From assembly GCA_002709385.1 (NCBI GenBank), contig PAQS01000025.1, forward strand, positions 1-26,130: a DNA stretch of 26,130 nt. The letters are read 5' to 3'. The position numbers and the translations under genes are program-made. Under the pieces are notes generated by a model. It did no database searches. It was not told where the DNA came from and saw only the letters and a list, made by a program, of their open reading frames with translations. Positions 1 through 8,481 of the stretch are shown piece by piece (positions within the stretch are counted from its first letter, which is position 1; each line of letters begins with the position of its first letter). This stretch comes from Waddliaceae bacterium (GTDB lineage Bacteria > Chlamydiota > Chlamydiia > Chlamydiales > GCA-2709385).

Positions 1-116
1 AGTCGAATGCCTAGATCCCTCCGAGTAAAAACGGAAAAAGGATTTTGTTTAAAAGTTCTATTTTTTGTGCTTGCATATATGGCACAGAAAGCTTGTCCGT
101 TAGCGTAGTCACCGCC

Positions 117-221
117 CTAGGCAATTTCAAGCATCCATCTACGTACTTACACATCTCACGAAGCTCATACGAGCTGCGCTTCGCTGTGTAAATACGTATC
201 TGAATACTTGAAATTACCTAG
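117..221. repeat. 105-bp imperfect palindrome downstream of tex
   Basis: Two 37-nt arms (117-153 and 185-221) are inverted copies of each other with 31 identical positions. The outer ends both read CTAG and the centre (about 154-184) can form a smaller GAAGC/GCTTC hairpin. Four of the six arm differences are C against A on the plus strand, which become G-U pairs in a minus-strand RNA, so the hairpin is better in the tex transcript. It begins 29 bp past the tex stop codon. There is no clear U-run, so it may be an mRNA 3'-end stabiliser or a small dispersed palindromic element rather than a classic terminator. Positions 1-116 show nothing I can name. Confidence 0.7.
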
Positions 222-249
222 TTCGGCGAGATTAGGTCACCATCGGGGG

Positions 250-2514
250 TTAGAGAAGATCAAATGGGTTATGTGCGAATTTTTCTTTTTTTTCTCTGTT
301 TGACTTCACAAGACGATTTCTTTCTGTTTTAGCTTTACTTGGAGATTGGCTTGGATTTGAACGTACCTCTCCTCCCATACGGGCTGATAAAGCAATACGT
401 TTACGATCTAAGTCTACTTCTAAAACACGTACTCGAATTTTTTGTCCCGCTTTCACAACCTGGCTTGGATCTTTCACAAACTTATCCGATAACTCAGAAA
501 CGTGAATCAAGCCGTCCTGATGTACACCAAGATCAACAAAAGCCCCAAAAGCTGTCACATTAGTAACAATTCCTTCTAGCACCATATCAAGACGAAGATC
601 GCTCATTTCTCTAATATCTTCACGAAAACAAGGCATTTCAAAAGCGTCTCGAGGGTCTCTACCTGGCTTTTGCAATTCTTCTACGATATCTTGTAGAGTA
701 AGCAGTCCTAGATCATCCGACATATAGCGTTCGCAATCAATTTTTTTTACTAAATCACGACTTCCAATCAAATCTCCTAAAGCAACACCAAGCTCTCCTG
801 CCATTTTCATGACAATATCGTAACGTTCAGGGTGTACAGCAGATGCATCAAGAGGATTATCAGATTGATGAAGACGCAAAAACCCTGCAGATTGCTCAAA
901 AGTCTTTGCTCCTAAGCCCGGAACTTTCAATAGCTCTTTTCTATTATGAAAAGCACCATTTGACTCTCTATACGCTACAATTTTTTTAGCTAAAGAATCT
1001 CCAATACCGGCAACATAAGAAAGTAGTGGAGCACTCGCTGTATTGAGCTCTACACCAACTTGGTTTACACAACTTTCAACAACTTCATGAAGTTTACCAT
1101 CTAGTAAAGGCTGATATACATCGTGCTGATACTGTCCGACTCCCAAACTTTTTGGCTCTACCTTCACTAATTCAGATAGTGGATCTTGCAAACGTCTTGC
1201 TATAGAAATAGCACCACGAATGGTCAAATCCAAATCAGGAAACTCTTCTCTCGCAATATCAGAAGCGCTATAAACACTTGCACCAGATTCACTGACTTGT
1301 ACAACAACAATATCTGTTTTTTCTAAAAGTTTGAGTTGATCACGGACAAACGTCTCTGTTTCTCGTCCTCCAGTACCGTTTCCTACAGCAATGGCAAAAG
1401 GACGATGAGTTTTTACTAATTTAGCAAAATCAGCTGCAGCTTTTGCTTCTCCTGCAGCACCTCGGCTAAGATACAGAGTTTCTGTAGCCAAGAATTTCCC
1501 TGTTTCTAAAACAACTGCACATTTACACCCAGTACGCAGTCCAGGGTCGATTCCAATTACTGTTTTCCCACCAAGAGGAGCACCCATCATTACTGTGCGT
1601 AAATTTTCAGCAAAAATATCTACAGCGGCTCGATCAGATTCCATTTTCAAATCAACACATACATCACTTTCTACACTAGGCTGTACTAAACGAGAGTATC
1701 CATCTTCTAAAGCTTGCTTAAACTGCTGTGCAAAGGGAGATTCTGAATGATAGTCTGATCTTCTTAAAAGTTCTGCTACAACAGATTCATCATCAACCTC
1801 AACATGCATACGTAAGACTTTTTCTCGTTCTCCTCTACGTATAGCCAAATAACGGTGAGAAGGAATTTTGTTCACAGCTTCATCAAAATCGTAGTACTGT
1901 TCGAATTTTGTTTTTTCTTCAATTCCCTTACGTACTTTAGAAACTACTCTTCCTTCATTTTGAAAGCATTCACGCACATACGCACGTAAATCTACTTGCT
2001 CTGAGATATGTTCTGCTACGATATCTCTAGCACCTTTTAGTACTGCCGCTATATCGCTTAATTCTTTTTCTTCAGAGATATAAGCTTGAGCTTCAAGCTC
2101 AGGATCCCCTTCTAAAGGCTGTGCTAAGATTATTTGTGCAAGTGGTTCTAGGCCTTTTTCTTTTGCTATTTGTGCTCGAGTACGGCGTTTTGGTTTATAA
2201 GGAAGGTATAAATCTTCTAGTGTGTTTTTACTTTCACACTCTAAAATTTTCTTTTTCAAAGCGTCTGTTAGTTTCCCTTGAGATTCAATGGATTCGATAA
2301 TAGTTTCCTTACGATCCTGTAACTCACGTAAATATTTGAGACGTTCTTCAATTAATCGAATTTGCACCTCATCTAAGTTTCCTGTTGCTTCCTTTCTATA
2401 TCTCGCTACAAAGGGGATGGTATTTCCATCATCTAACAGAAGGACAACGGCCTTAACCTGTTCGTTTGATAAGTGAAGCTCTTGAGCTATTTGTGCAATT
2501 GGATCAAATGACAT
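250..2514 (-). CDS. tex: Tex family RNA-binding transcription accessory protein (YhgF-like)
   Basis: This 754-residue cytoplasmic protein has the full Tex architecture and usual family length. The helical N-terminal Tex domain covers about 1-310. It is followed by a YqgF/RNase H-like domain opening with IGIDPGLRTG (320-329), a helix-hairpin-helix pair (VAGIG at 501-505 and VPGLG at 531-535), and a C-terminal S1 RNA-binding domain (about 645-712, with TAFGAFVDLG and DGLIHVSEL). A basic tail follows. Tex proteins bind nucleic acid and affect transcription; the precise role is unclear in most bacteria. The ATG start matches the conserved family N-terminus, although no strong Shine-Dalgarno is visible. 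The gene is transcribed away from the lipid operon and its 3' side carries a long palindrome at 117-221. Confidence 0.95.
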   Translation of the reverse strand: MSFDPIAQIAQELHLSNEQVKAVVLLLDDGNTIPFVARYRKEATGNLDEVQIRLIEERLKYLRELQDRKETIIESIESQGKLTDALKKKILECESKNTLEDLYLPYKPKRRTRAQIAKEKGLEPLAQIILAQPLEGDPELEAQAYISEEKELSDIAAVLKGARDIVAEHISEQVDLRAYVRECFQNEGRVVSKVRKGIEEKTKFEQYYDFDEAVNKIPSHRYLAIRRGEREKVLRMHVEVDDESVVAELLRRSDYHSESPFAQQFKQALEDGYSRLVQPSVESDVCVDLKMESDRAAVDIFAENLRTVMMGAPLGGKTVIGIDPGLRTGCKCAVVLETGKFLATETLYLSRGAAGEAKAAADFAKLVKTHRPFAIAVGNGTGGRETETFVRDQLKLLEKTDIVVVQVSESGASVYSASDIAREEFPDLDLTIRGAISIARRLQDPLSELVKVEPKSLGVGQYQHDVYQPLLDGKLHEVVESCVNQVGVELNTASAPLLSYVAGIGDSLAKKIVAYRESNGAFHNRKELLKVPGLGAKTFEQSAGFLRLHQSDNPLDASAVHPERYDIVMKMAGELGVALGDLIGSRDLVKKIDCERYMSDDLGLLTLQDIVEELQKPGRDPRDAFEMPCFREDIREMSDLRLDMVLEGIVTNVTAFGAFVDLGVHQDGLIHVSELSDKFVKDPSQVVKAGQKIRVRVLEVDLDRKRIALSARMGGEVRSNPSQSPSKAKTERNRLVKSNREKKEKFAHNPFDLL

Positions 2515-2545
2515 ATATTTTTAAAACCTATGATTGACGTTCAAA

Positions 2546-2574
2546 TTGACCTTCGAAATTATCTGTTTTATGCA
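2546..2574 (+). promoter_or_regulatory. Candidate sigma70-type promoter of the lipid operon
   Basis: TTGACC (2546-2551) and TATGCA (2569-2574) are separated by exactly 17 bp. They lie in the 281-bp gap between divergent tex and the lipid operon. The implied leader would be about 215 nt. That leader contains inverted repeats (TTACTAT/ATAGTAA and ACTTAC/GTAAGT around 2597-2638), which could be an operator or leader structure. Apart from these I see nothing else in the gap. The call rests on consensus matching by eye. Confidence 0.4.
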
Positions 2575-2795
2575 TTTTTCTTCCATAAGAAATCCTTACT
2601 ATCCACGAGATACTTACAAAAATAGTAAAGTAAGTACAGCTTGTTCCACTTAGACAATTTCCATCATTTGAAGAACTTTTTTATGTATTTTTGCAAACGT
2701 CTCGAGGGTTCTGCGTTGTATGATGAAAGAATTTTTCTTGAGCTTTATGTTTTTTATCCGCACGATGAGTCTCTCATGACCGAAGGGATTTGCAA

Positions 2796-4238
2796 ATGGA
2801 TTTGTATGGTGAACTCTACACTTACTCTTCTGGAGGAAATGGGCATAAAGAAATTGCTACTGTATTAAGAAACAGGACAATTAACAGCCATGAACAAAGT
2901 CTTTCTCAAGAAAAAATCGATCAATACTACCCCATGATTGATACAATGTATGCTCTCGGGAAAACACTAGGCGACTCTTCAAAAAATCTTTGGAACTATA
3001 CTCTAAAAAAAGATGCTACTGATGAACAAGAAAGGTTATTTGCTTATCAAGGCCTTGCCGATAGAGTCACTTTTCTACCTCTTTTCCGCCAGGTTTACCA
3101 GCAACTCTTTAACATGCCACTAAAACCTCGAGCTATTATTAACACTCAAGTTATAGGAACAAAAGCAATTGTTCTGGCAGCACGGTTTTATAATCATTTT
3201 AGAGACAAAAAATTTCCTGCTGTTAAAGTAGAAATTTGGCTTACTGATTTTCCCGAGCGCGCTACACACTATCTTGATCCCATTCGTAAACTCAGTACAA
3301 AAGACAAGAATGTTCTCGAAATTTATACCCCAAAGCCAGCACTCAAAAACGAAATGACAGACGTCGCAAAATACTGCGGACTTCCTAAAAAACAGGTTCA
3401 CTACTTAGACGCTAATGAATTACCAGTTAATCCTCTGTATCATGACCCTCATCTAAGACAGTATAGTAAAGGTTCAGAGTGTACTTTGAATATAAAAGTA
3501 CCTCATGAACAAATGAAATACCTAAAAACGATTCCTTACCTAAAATTTTCTCCTACAGATGAAAAAGAGATCTATTCTTATCCAGTAAAAAAAGACGAAA
3601 TTGTTTATCAGTGTTCCTTAGGAAGTTACCCCAAGCAGAGTACTGTTCTTTGTTTTGTCAAAGCTTTAGTAGCTCTAAGTCGAATAGCTCCAGAAGGAAA
3701 AACTATTCATGCTTTTATTTTATGTGGAAAAGATAGTGAGGAATCGAATAGTCTCTTCCATCAAGTGTGTCAAACACTAAATACTCAAAAATATTCTCCT
3801 CGTCTGCGCATTGTCCCTCTCCCTTTCCAACGAGTATCAGACATCGCAATTACAAGCGCTCGCGCAGACAAGGACTTTACAGGCAATGGTGGGGCAAGCA
3901 CATTTCAACAAAAAGCCTTATCAGCAAATCTTACTTCCTCTAGAGGAAAACCTATTTTACTAAGTCACACAACAGACTTAAACCTAAAAGAACTTGATAA
4001 GAAAAGCTTAGAAAGAACTCTCATCGAACAAATTAAACTTTGGGAAGCTGGAAATGTTGAACATCTTATTCGATCTATAGATGCAGAAATTACAGCTCCT
4101 TCTCTATTCCTAGAACTTTTCTCTAAAGATTTTGATTTAGATTCGCCTGCTTTACCTGTTCCTGAAATAAAAAAAAATAAACGATCTATAAATACAAAAT
4201 GTTGCTCAGTATCGCTTCCATCCCTTTTTTCACTTTAA
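2796..4238 (+). CDS. Putative GT-B-type glycosyltransferase, first gene of lipid operon
   Basis: The product is 480 residues with no signal peptide or obvious membrane helix. I chose the ATG at 2796 because an AAGGG Shine-Dalgarno ends 8 bases before it; an in-frame TTG at 2790 is too close to that site. The N-terminus holds a glycine-rich loop SSGGNGH (residues 11-17). A second loop, GNGGAST (363-369), is followed by a helix. This pairing resembles the N-terminal loop and donor-binding loop of MurG/MGDG-synthase-type GT-B enzymes, but the overall sequence is not one I can name. It lies 21 bp before a CDP-alcohol phosphatidyltransferase gene, so glycosylation of a lipid or its headgroup is a reasonable inference. 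The alternative is a conserved protein of unknown function. The family call is weak; the gene itself is certain. Confidence 0.4.
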   Translation: MDLYGELYTYSSGGNGHKEIATVLRNRTINSHEQSLSQEKIDQYYPMIDTMYALGKTLGDSSKNLWNYTLKKDATDEQERLFAYQGLADRVTFLPLFRQVYQQLFNMPLKPRAIINTQVIGTKAIVLAARFYNHFRDKKFPAVKVEIWLTDFPERATHYLDPIRKLSTKDKNVLEIYTPKPALKNEMTDVAKYCGLPKKQVHYLDANELPVNPLYHDPHLRQYSKGSECTLNIKVPHEQMKYLKTIPYLKFSPTDEKEIYSYPVKKDEIVYQCSLGSYPKQSTVLCFVKALVALSRIAPEGKTIHAFILCGKDSEESNSLFHQVCQTLNTQKYSPRLRIVPLPFQRVSDIAITSARADKDFTGNGGASTFQQKALSANLTSSRGKPILLSHTTDLNLKELDKKSLERTLIEQIKLWEAGNVEHLIRSIDAEITAPSLFLELFSKDFDLDSPALPVPEIKKNKRSINTKCCSVSLPSLFSL

Positions 4239-4259
4239 TCCTTAACCGTAGTAGCTCTT

Positions 4260-4859
4260 ATGGGTATCTATCACATCAAACCTAAATTCCAACAACTACT
4301 TAAACCATTTGCAAATTTTCTTATTCGCAAAAAAGTTCATCCTACAACAATCAATATCCTTGCTTTCATCTTATCTGTTTTGATGGGACTTTCTTTTCTT
4401 CTTGCTAAATGGAGTTCTATTTTCTTCCTTTTATTGCCTATTGGTGCGTTTGCAAGAACCGCATTCAATGCCTTAGATGGCATGGTTGCTCGCTCATTGG
4501 GCTTAGCTTCTGCAATAGGAGAAGTCTATAATGAATTTTTCGACAGAGCAAGTGATGCTGTTATTTTTATTTGTCTTGGAATAAGTAATTTAGCTTCTGC
4601 TGAATATAGTCTCGTAGCTATATCTTTCGTACTGATTAATTCCTACCTTGGTATTGTAGGAAAAGCTGCCGGCGGTTCTCGTGTTTATATTGGCGCTATT
4701 GGAAAAGCGGATCGAATGATCTTAATTGGTACTACAGGCTTAATTGCTTATTTTTATTCTGCTATGTGGATATGGGATGCCATGCTTTTTATCATTATTG
4801 CAGGAACGGCTTACTCTTCATTTCAACGACTTCAGGTCATTAAAGCTGAATTGGAATAG
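4260..4859 (+). CDS. CDP-alcohol phosphatidyltransferase, YnbA-like
   Basis: This 199-residue membrane protein has about six hydrophobic segments, the normal size for the family. The CDP-alcohol signature is readable as N70-x2-D73-G74-x2-A77-R78-x8-G87-x3-N91-x3-D95. The enzyme class transfers a phosphatidyl group from CDP-diacylglycerol to an alcohol, using metal-binding aspartates. Two of the usual four aspartates are asparagine here (positions 70 and 91). From memory, E. coli YnbA has the same NALDG and NE substitutions, which places this protein in that subfamily rather than marking it as dead. Similarity to YnbA also covers the IKPxF N-terminus. The stop lies 2 bp before the next start, a CdsA-like gene, as in the E. 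coli ynbAB pair. The acceptor alcohol cannot be read from sequence. Confidence 0.85.
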   Translation: MGIYHIKPKFQQLLKPFANFLIRKKVHPTTINILAFILSVLMGLSFLLAKWSSIFFLLLPIGAFARTAFNALDGMVARSLGLASAIGEVYNEFFDRASDAVIFICLGISNLASAEYSLVAISFVLINSYLGIVGKAAGGSRVYIGAIGKADRMILIGTTGLIAYFYSAMWIWDAMLFIIIAGTAYSSFQRLQVIKAELE

Positions 4860-4861
4860 TT

Positions 4862-5791
4862 ATGTTTTTTCACTCTCCCTTCGATCATCCTCAACTTGTT
4901 CCTATTCTCATACGTCTTGCTTTTTTCTTAGGTCTCGGCCTTCTGATTGTAATTGCTTTTAATAAAGGTAATCGTCAGAACTTTTTCCAATCAGAGACTT
5001 GGCTACGTTATGTCGGTTGGCTTTTAATGACTCCTCCCTTCCTTTTTTCTGTTTTTTGTGGAGGTATCATTTCTATCTTATTTATCGGTTTTGTGATGTA
5101 TCGTGGGATTATTGAATATTCCCGTATTCTTCTTTTACCTCGCTTTTTTTATCTCTTGTTACTGTTTAACGCGCTTATTACTATTTTATTTATTACTCTG
5201 AATCCTAAATGGGTTCCTGTTCTTCCTATTATTTATTTTCTTATTACTGTACTGGCTACTGTCCTTCGCAATCAGTTAGAAAATATCTTGGTGTATGTTT
5301 CCCTGACTCTTTTTGGATCTATTTGGCTTCCTTATTGTTTAGGGCACTTTCTTCTTACTGGTCGTTTGGAAAATGGTGTGAATATTCTTATTACAATAGG
5401 ATTTAGTGTGGCATTTTCCGATATTTTTGCTTTTGTTTTTGGAAAAATCTTTGCGAAATTTGGTTTTGGAACAAGCCATAAAATTGCTCACTTGATTAGT
5501 CCAAATAAGACTTATGCAGGTATTTTGGGAAATATTTTTGGAGCTAGCTTAGCTTTATTCGCTTATAGCTTTTTACACCCTCAATTGACTTCTTATAATT
5601 TGTGGTCTCTGGGTATATTAATCGGTATTTCTGCTGTTTTGGGAGATTTATCTGAGTCAATGATCAAACGCTTTGCCTCTGTAAAAGATAGTGGACACTC
5701 TATTCCTGGTCATGGTGGTATTTTAGATCGTATTGATAGTCTTTTAATTGTTTCTGTTACTACCCATTATTTTTTTCTTTTAGCAGGCTAA
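4862..5791 (+). CDS. Phosphatidate cytidylyltransferase, CdsA/YnbB-like
   Basis: This 309-residue polytopic inner-membrane protein has about eight hydrophobic segments. The complete CdsA signature lies at residues 266-292: SMIKR, then VKDSG, then PGHGGILDRID. All the conserved Lys, Asp, His and Arg positions are present. The reaction makes CDP-diacylglycerol from phosphatidate and CTP, the donor substrate of the preceding gene's product. Spacing is 2 bp upstream and 4 bp downstream, so co-translation is likely. Its pairing with a YnbA-like partner suggests it is the dedicated YnbB-type paralogue rather than the housekeeping CdsA. That cannot be settled without seeing the rest of the genome. 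Confidence 0.9.
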   Translation: MFFHSPFDHPQLVPILIRLAFFLGLGLLIVIAFNKGNRQNFFQSETWLRYVGWLLMTPPFLFSVFCGGIISILFIGFVMYRGIIEYSRILLLPRFFYLLLLFNALITILFITLNPKWVPVLPIIYFLITVLATVLRNQLENILVYVSLTLFGSIWLPYCLGHFLLTGRLENGVNILITIGFSVAFSDIFAFVFGKIFAKFGFGTSHKIAHLISPNKTYAGILGNIFGASLALFAYSFLHPQLTSYNLWSLGILIGISAVLGDLSESMIKRFASVKDSGHSIPGHGGILDRIDSLLIVSVTTHYFFLLAG

Positions 5792-5795
5792 ATCT

Positions 5796-8285
5796 ATGTA
5801 CTATACTCCACAATCTCTCGGGTACTTCATTCAGTTTTTAGCTCGTGAATTTTCTCATCATGCTGCGATTCACTATTACTCCCAGTACCGCTACCAATCG
5901 TATACCTATACAGAGCTTTATGAATGGATGAGAAAGTTTGCTTCTTGGATGCTTGAACAAGGAATTCATAAGGGAGATAAAATTGTAATCCTCTCTAAAA
6001 ATTGCCCTGAATGGGTGATGCTTTTAGGTGCTTGTGGATTAAGTGGTATTATTCTTGTTCCAATTGATCATCAGTCCCCTAAACATTTAGTAAAGCGTAT
6101 TGCAGAAGCGACATCTGCTAAGTACCTTTTTACAGATAGATCAATAAAGAATTTTTCATTTTGTAAACAAATTCTTATCCAAGATTTGCTTTCTTTAACT
6201 AAAGACTGTTCTAGTACGCGCTTAGATGAAGAAAGCAGCTTACTCAATGGTGAAGATATTCTTGAGATTGTTTATACATCCGGCACAACTCAAGATCCAA
6301 AAGGTGTTGTCATTCGCCATCACAACCTTATTGCAAATATTCGTGGTGTTCGCAAACGTTTACGTTACGATTCAGGCTGGACCTTCCATTCACTTCTACC
6401 TCTAAGCCATATGTTTGAACAAACGGTTGGGTGCTTTGGGGTTTTTCGTTTTGGAGGAGAAATTATTTATGCTCCGAGCAGACGATTTTCCGAACAATTG
6501 ACTCTGATGCAGAAGCATAAAGTGCATACCTTAGTAACTGTTCCTGCTTTTTTAGAACAAATCAGAAAGAAAATTTTACATTCTGTAAAAAGCTCTAAAG
6601 CAAAAACTCTTCTTAATATTTTAGAGCGACCAAAAAAACTTCCTTTTTTTCTTCGAAGAATTTTAAGCTATCCCATACGAAAACGGCTTTTTCCTAGTCT
6701 TGATTCTGTCATTACAGGAGGTTCTGCTCTTTGTCTTGAAGTAGAAGACTTTTGGGAAAATTTAGGTATTCGTGTTGTGCAAGGATACGGACTAACTGAA
6801 GCGTCTCCTTTAGTTACTTGCAATTCGTTTCACCAACGAGTGCGAGGGTCTGTTGGTACGGTTGTTCCCAAGCAAGCTATCATGATCGATAAAAACCAAG
6901 AAATTTTGATTGGGGGGGAAAATGTTTCTTCGGAATACTATCAAGCCCCTGAACTGAACGAACATTACTTCAAAGATGGTTGGTATCGTACTGGAGACAT
7001 TGGACGGCTTGATAGTGAAGGAAACCTTTATATTTGTGGCCGAACAAAAGAAATGATTCTTCATTCAAGTGGTATGAATATTTTTCCAAGTGATATCGAA
7101 GCAGTCATTCAAAAGAAAAAAGGAATTCGCGAAGCTGCTGTTTTTGAATACCCAGAAGGTACTTCGACTCTTTTTGCTGCTATTTTGCTTGAAAATGATC
7201 AAAAACCTTCTCAGTGGAATGAAAAAGACTTTCTCTATTCATGTAATCAAAAGCTTGCTCAACAACAAAAGTTAAGCCGAGCCTTTCTATGGCATAAAAA
7301 TACTTTTCCCAAAACAGCGACTCTTAAACTGCAGCGTAAAAAACTCATCGCTGAATATGAGAAAAGCATCTCTATACAGATAGATGATAAAGAAATAGAA
7401 AATAACGACCCTCTTCTACAAATTCTTTCTGAGTATACTTCTCCATCTACAGAGATCACTGACGAAGCAAATTTAATCCATGATCTTGGTTTGGATTCTG
7501 TATCTATGGTTGATCTTGTGCTTAGTCTTGAAGCAAAGTACTCTATAGAGCTTGATGAAAACCGCTTAAGTGCAGGTTTTTCTGTAGGAGATCTCCGTAA
7601 AGAGCTTAGATCTCCTAGAACATGTAGAAAGCGTGTTATGAGCAATTTTTCTCCTTGGTCAAAACAGCAAAAATTTCTTCGTTCTCTATTACAGAAAACT
7701 GTAGAAAAGATGTGGGTAAAACCACGGTTTTCTATTCAAGTAAATCAGAAGCTTCTTTATCAAGATTCTCCTTGTATTTTCATTGCTAACCATAGTAGTC
7801 ATTTAGATTCTGTTGCAATTCTATCTACTTTACCTCCTAAATACCGTTACGAATTAGCTATTGCCGCTGCTTCTGATTATTTCTTTTCACCAGAAAAGAG
7901 AATACAAAGCAAAATCTACCAATTATTTTTGCCCTTGTTTCCTTTTTACCGTTCAGAGAGTTTTCGGGATAATCTAAGGAACATCGGAGAATTACTCGAT
8001 CGTGGACAATCGATTGTTCTTTTTCCTGAAGGAACAAGAAGTCGATCTGGAATCATGGGAAAGTTTCAAAAAGGTATTGGAGTCATTGCTAAAGAAATGC
8101 AAGTGCCTATTATTCCTATCCATCTCACTAATACCCATGCCTTATGGCCTCCTCAAGAAAAAAAACCTAAAAGAGGGAGTGTTCTTGTAAATTATGGCGA
8201 ACCTTTGCGTTTTTCTAGTCATCATGAAATAGAAGAAATCACTCAAATCTTAGAGAATAAAGTAAAAGATTTAGGAAAAATCTAA
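5796..8285 (+). CDS. Acyl-activating ligase-ACP-PlsC acyltransferase fusion
   Basis: This 829-residue protein has three domains. Residues 1-520 form an ANL adenylating enzyme: P-loop TSGTTQDPKG (161-170), YGLTE (331-335), YRTGD (397-401) and a likely catalytic lysine K511 in TATLKLQR. Residues 530-605 form an acyl carrier domain with the phosphopantetheine serine S568 in LGLDSVS. Residues 615-829 form a PlsC/LPLAT acyltransferase with NHSSHLD (H666, D671), FPEGTRS (743-749) and VPIIPIHL (770-777). The inferred cycle is activation of a fatty acid as acyl-AMP, loading on the internal ACP, and transfer to a lysophospholipid or glycerophosphate. E. coli Aas uses related domains but in the opposite order (acyltransferase first) and, as far as I recall, has no built-in ACP. 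It is the last gene of the operon. All catalytic motifs look intact. Confidence 0.9.
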   Translation: MYYTPQSLGYFIQFLAREFSHHAAIHYYSQYRYQSYTYTELYEWMRKFASWMLEQGIHKGDKIVILSKNCPEWVMLLGACGLSGIILVPIDHQSPKHLVKRIAEATSAKYLFTDRSIKNFSFCKQILIQDLLSLTKDCSSTRLDEESSLLNGEDILEIVYTSGTTQDPKGVVIRHHNLIANIRGVRKRLRYDSGWTFHSLLPLSHMFEQTVGCFGVFRFGGEIIYAPSRRFSEQLTLMQKHKVHTLVTVPAFLEQIRKKILHSVKSSKAKTLLNILERPKKLPFFLRRILSYPIRKRLFPSLDSVITGGSALCLEVEDFWENLGIRVVQGYGLTEASPLVTCNSFHQRVRGSVGTVVPKQAIMIDKNQEILIGGENVSSEYYQAPELNEHYFKDGWYRTGDIGRLDSEGNLYICGRTKEMILHSSGMNIFPSDIEAVIQKKKGIREAAVFEYPEGTSTLFAAILLENDQKPSQWNEKDFLYSCNQKLAQQQKLSRAFLWHKNTFPKTATLKLQRKKLIAEYEKSISIQIDDKEIENNDPLLQILSEYTSPSTEITDEANLIHDLGLDSVSMVDLVLSLEAKYSIELDENRLSAGFSVGDLRKELRSPRTCRKRVMSNFSPWSKQQKFLRSLLQKTVEKMWVKPRFSIQVNQKLLYQDSPCIFIANHSSHLDSVAILSTLPPKYRYELAIAAASDYFFSPEKRIQSKIYQLFLPLFPFYRSESFRDNLRNIGELLDRGQSIVLFPEGTRSRSGIMGKFQKGIGVIAKEMQVPIIPIHLTNTHALWPPQEKKPKRGSVLVNYGEPLRFSSHHEIEEITQILENKVKDLGKI

Positions 8286-8308
8286 AACCTCCAAAGCCTG
8301 CCTAATCC

Positions 8309-8367
8309 GCGCTTCGCCACGTAAGCGTATATCTGAGCCATGCAAGCTGCATTTGATGCGAGATATA
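8309..8367. repeat. Degenerate copy of the palindromic element, with small hairpin
   Basis: The 196-bp gap between the fusion gene and sodB contains a stretch (8309-8345) resembling the right half of the palindrome at 176-213. Both start GCGCTTCGC, share GTAA, reach TCTGA, and end near a GCAA/TGAA. A local inverted repeat, TATATCT (8328-8334) against AGATATA (8361-8367), with inner ATGCA/TGCAT, gives a weak hairpin. As at tex, it sits just past the 3' end of a gene. The rest of the gap is presumably the sodB promoter and leader; a TATGCT at 8418-8423 could be a -10 box, but I see no convincing -35. Confidence 0.35.
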
Positions 8368-8481
8368 GGTAGCTATTGGAGCTAAAAGAATTCGAGGTCT
8401 TTTTTTCTGAATCGATCTATGCTACCATCCACATATAAGACCTTTAAATAAAGAAAACGTTTCTATAAATGGAGAATTTTT

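Noticed and set aside
2641-2868. Small plus-strand open frame before the lipid operon
   Set aside because: It starts with TTG, lacks a good ribosome site, overlaps the glycosyltransferase-like gene in another frame and its product resembles nothing. An internal ATG at 2682 with GAAG upstream is not convincing.
3120-3401. Minus-strand open frame inside the glycosyltransferase-like gene
   Set aside because: It is fully within a well-supported coding frame and lacks a ribosome site.
4467-4544. YnbA-like protein as an inactive enzyme
   Set aside because: The Asp-to-Asn changes look like a subfamily hallmark, since I recall them in E. coli YnbA, and the gene is intact in a tight operon.
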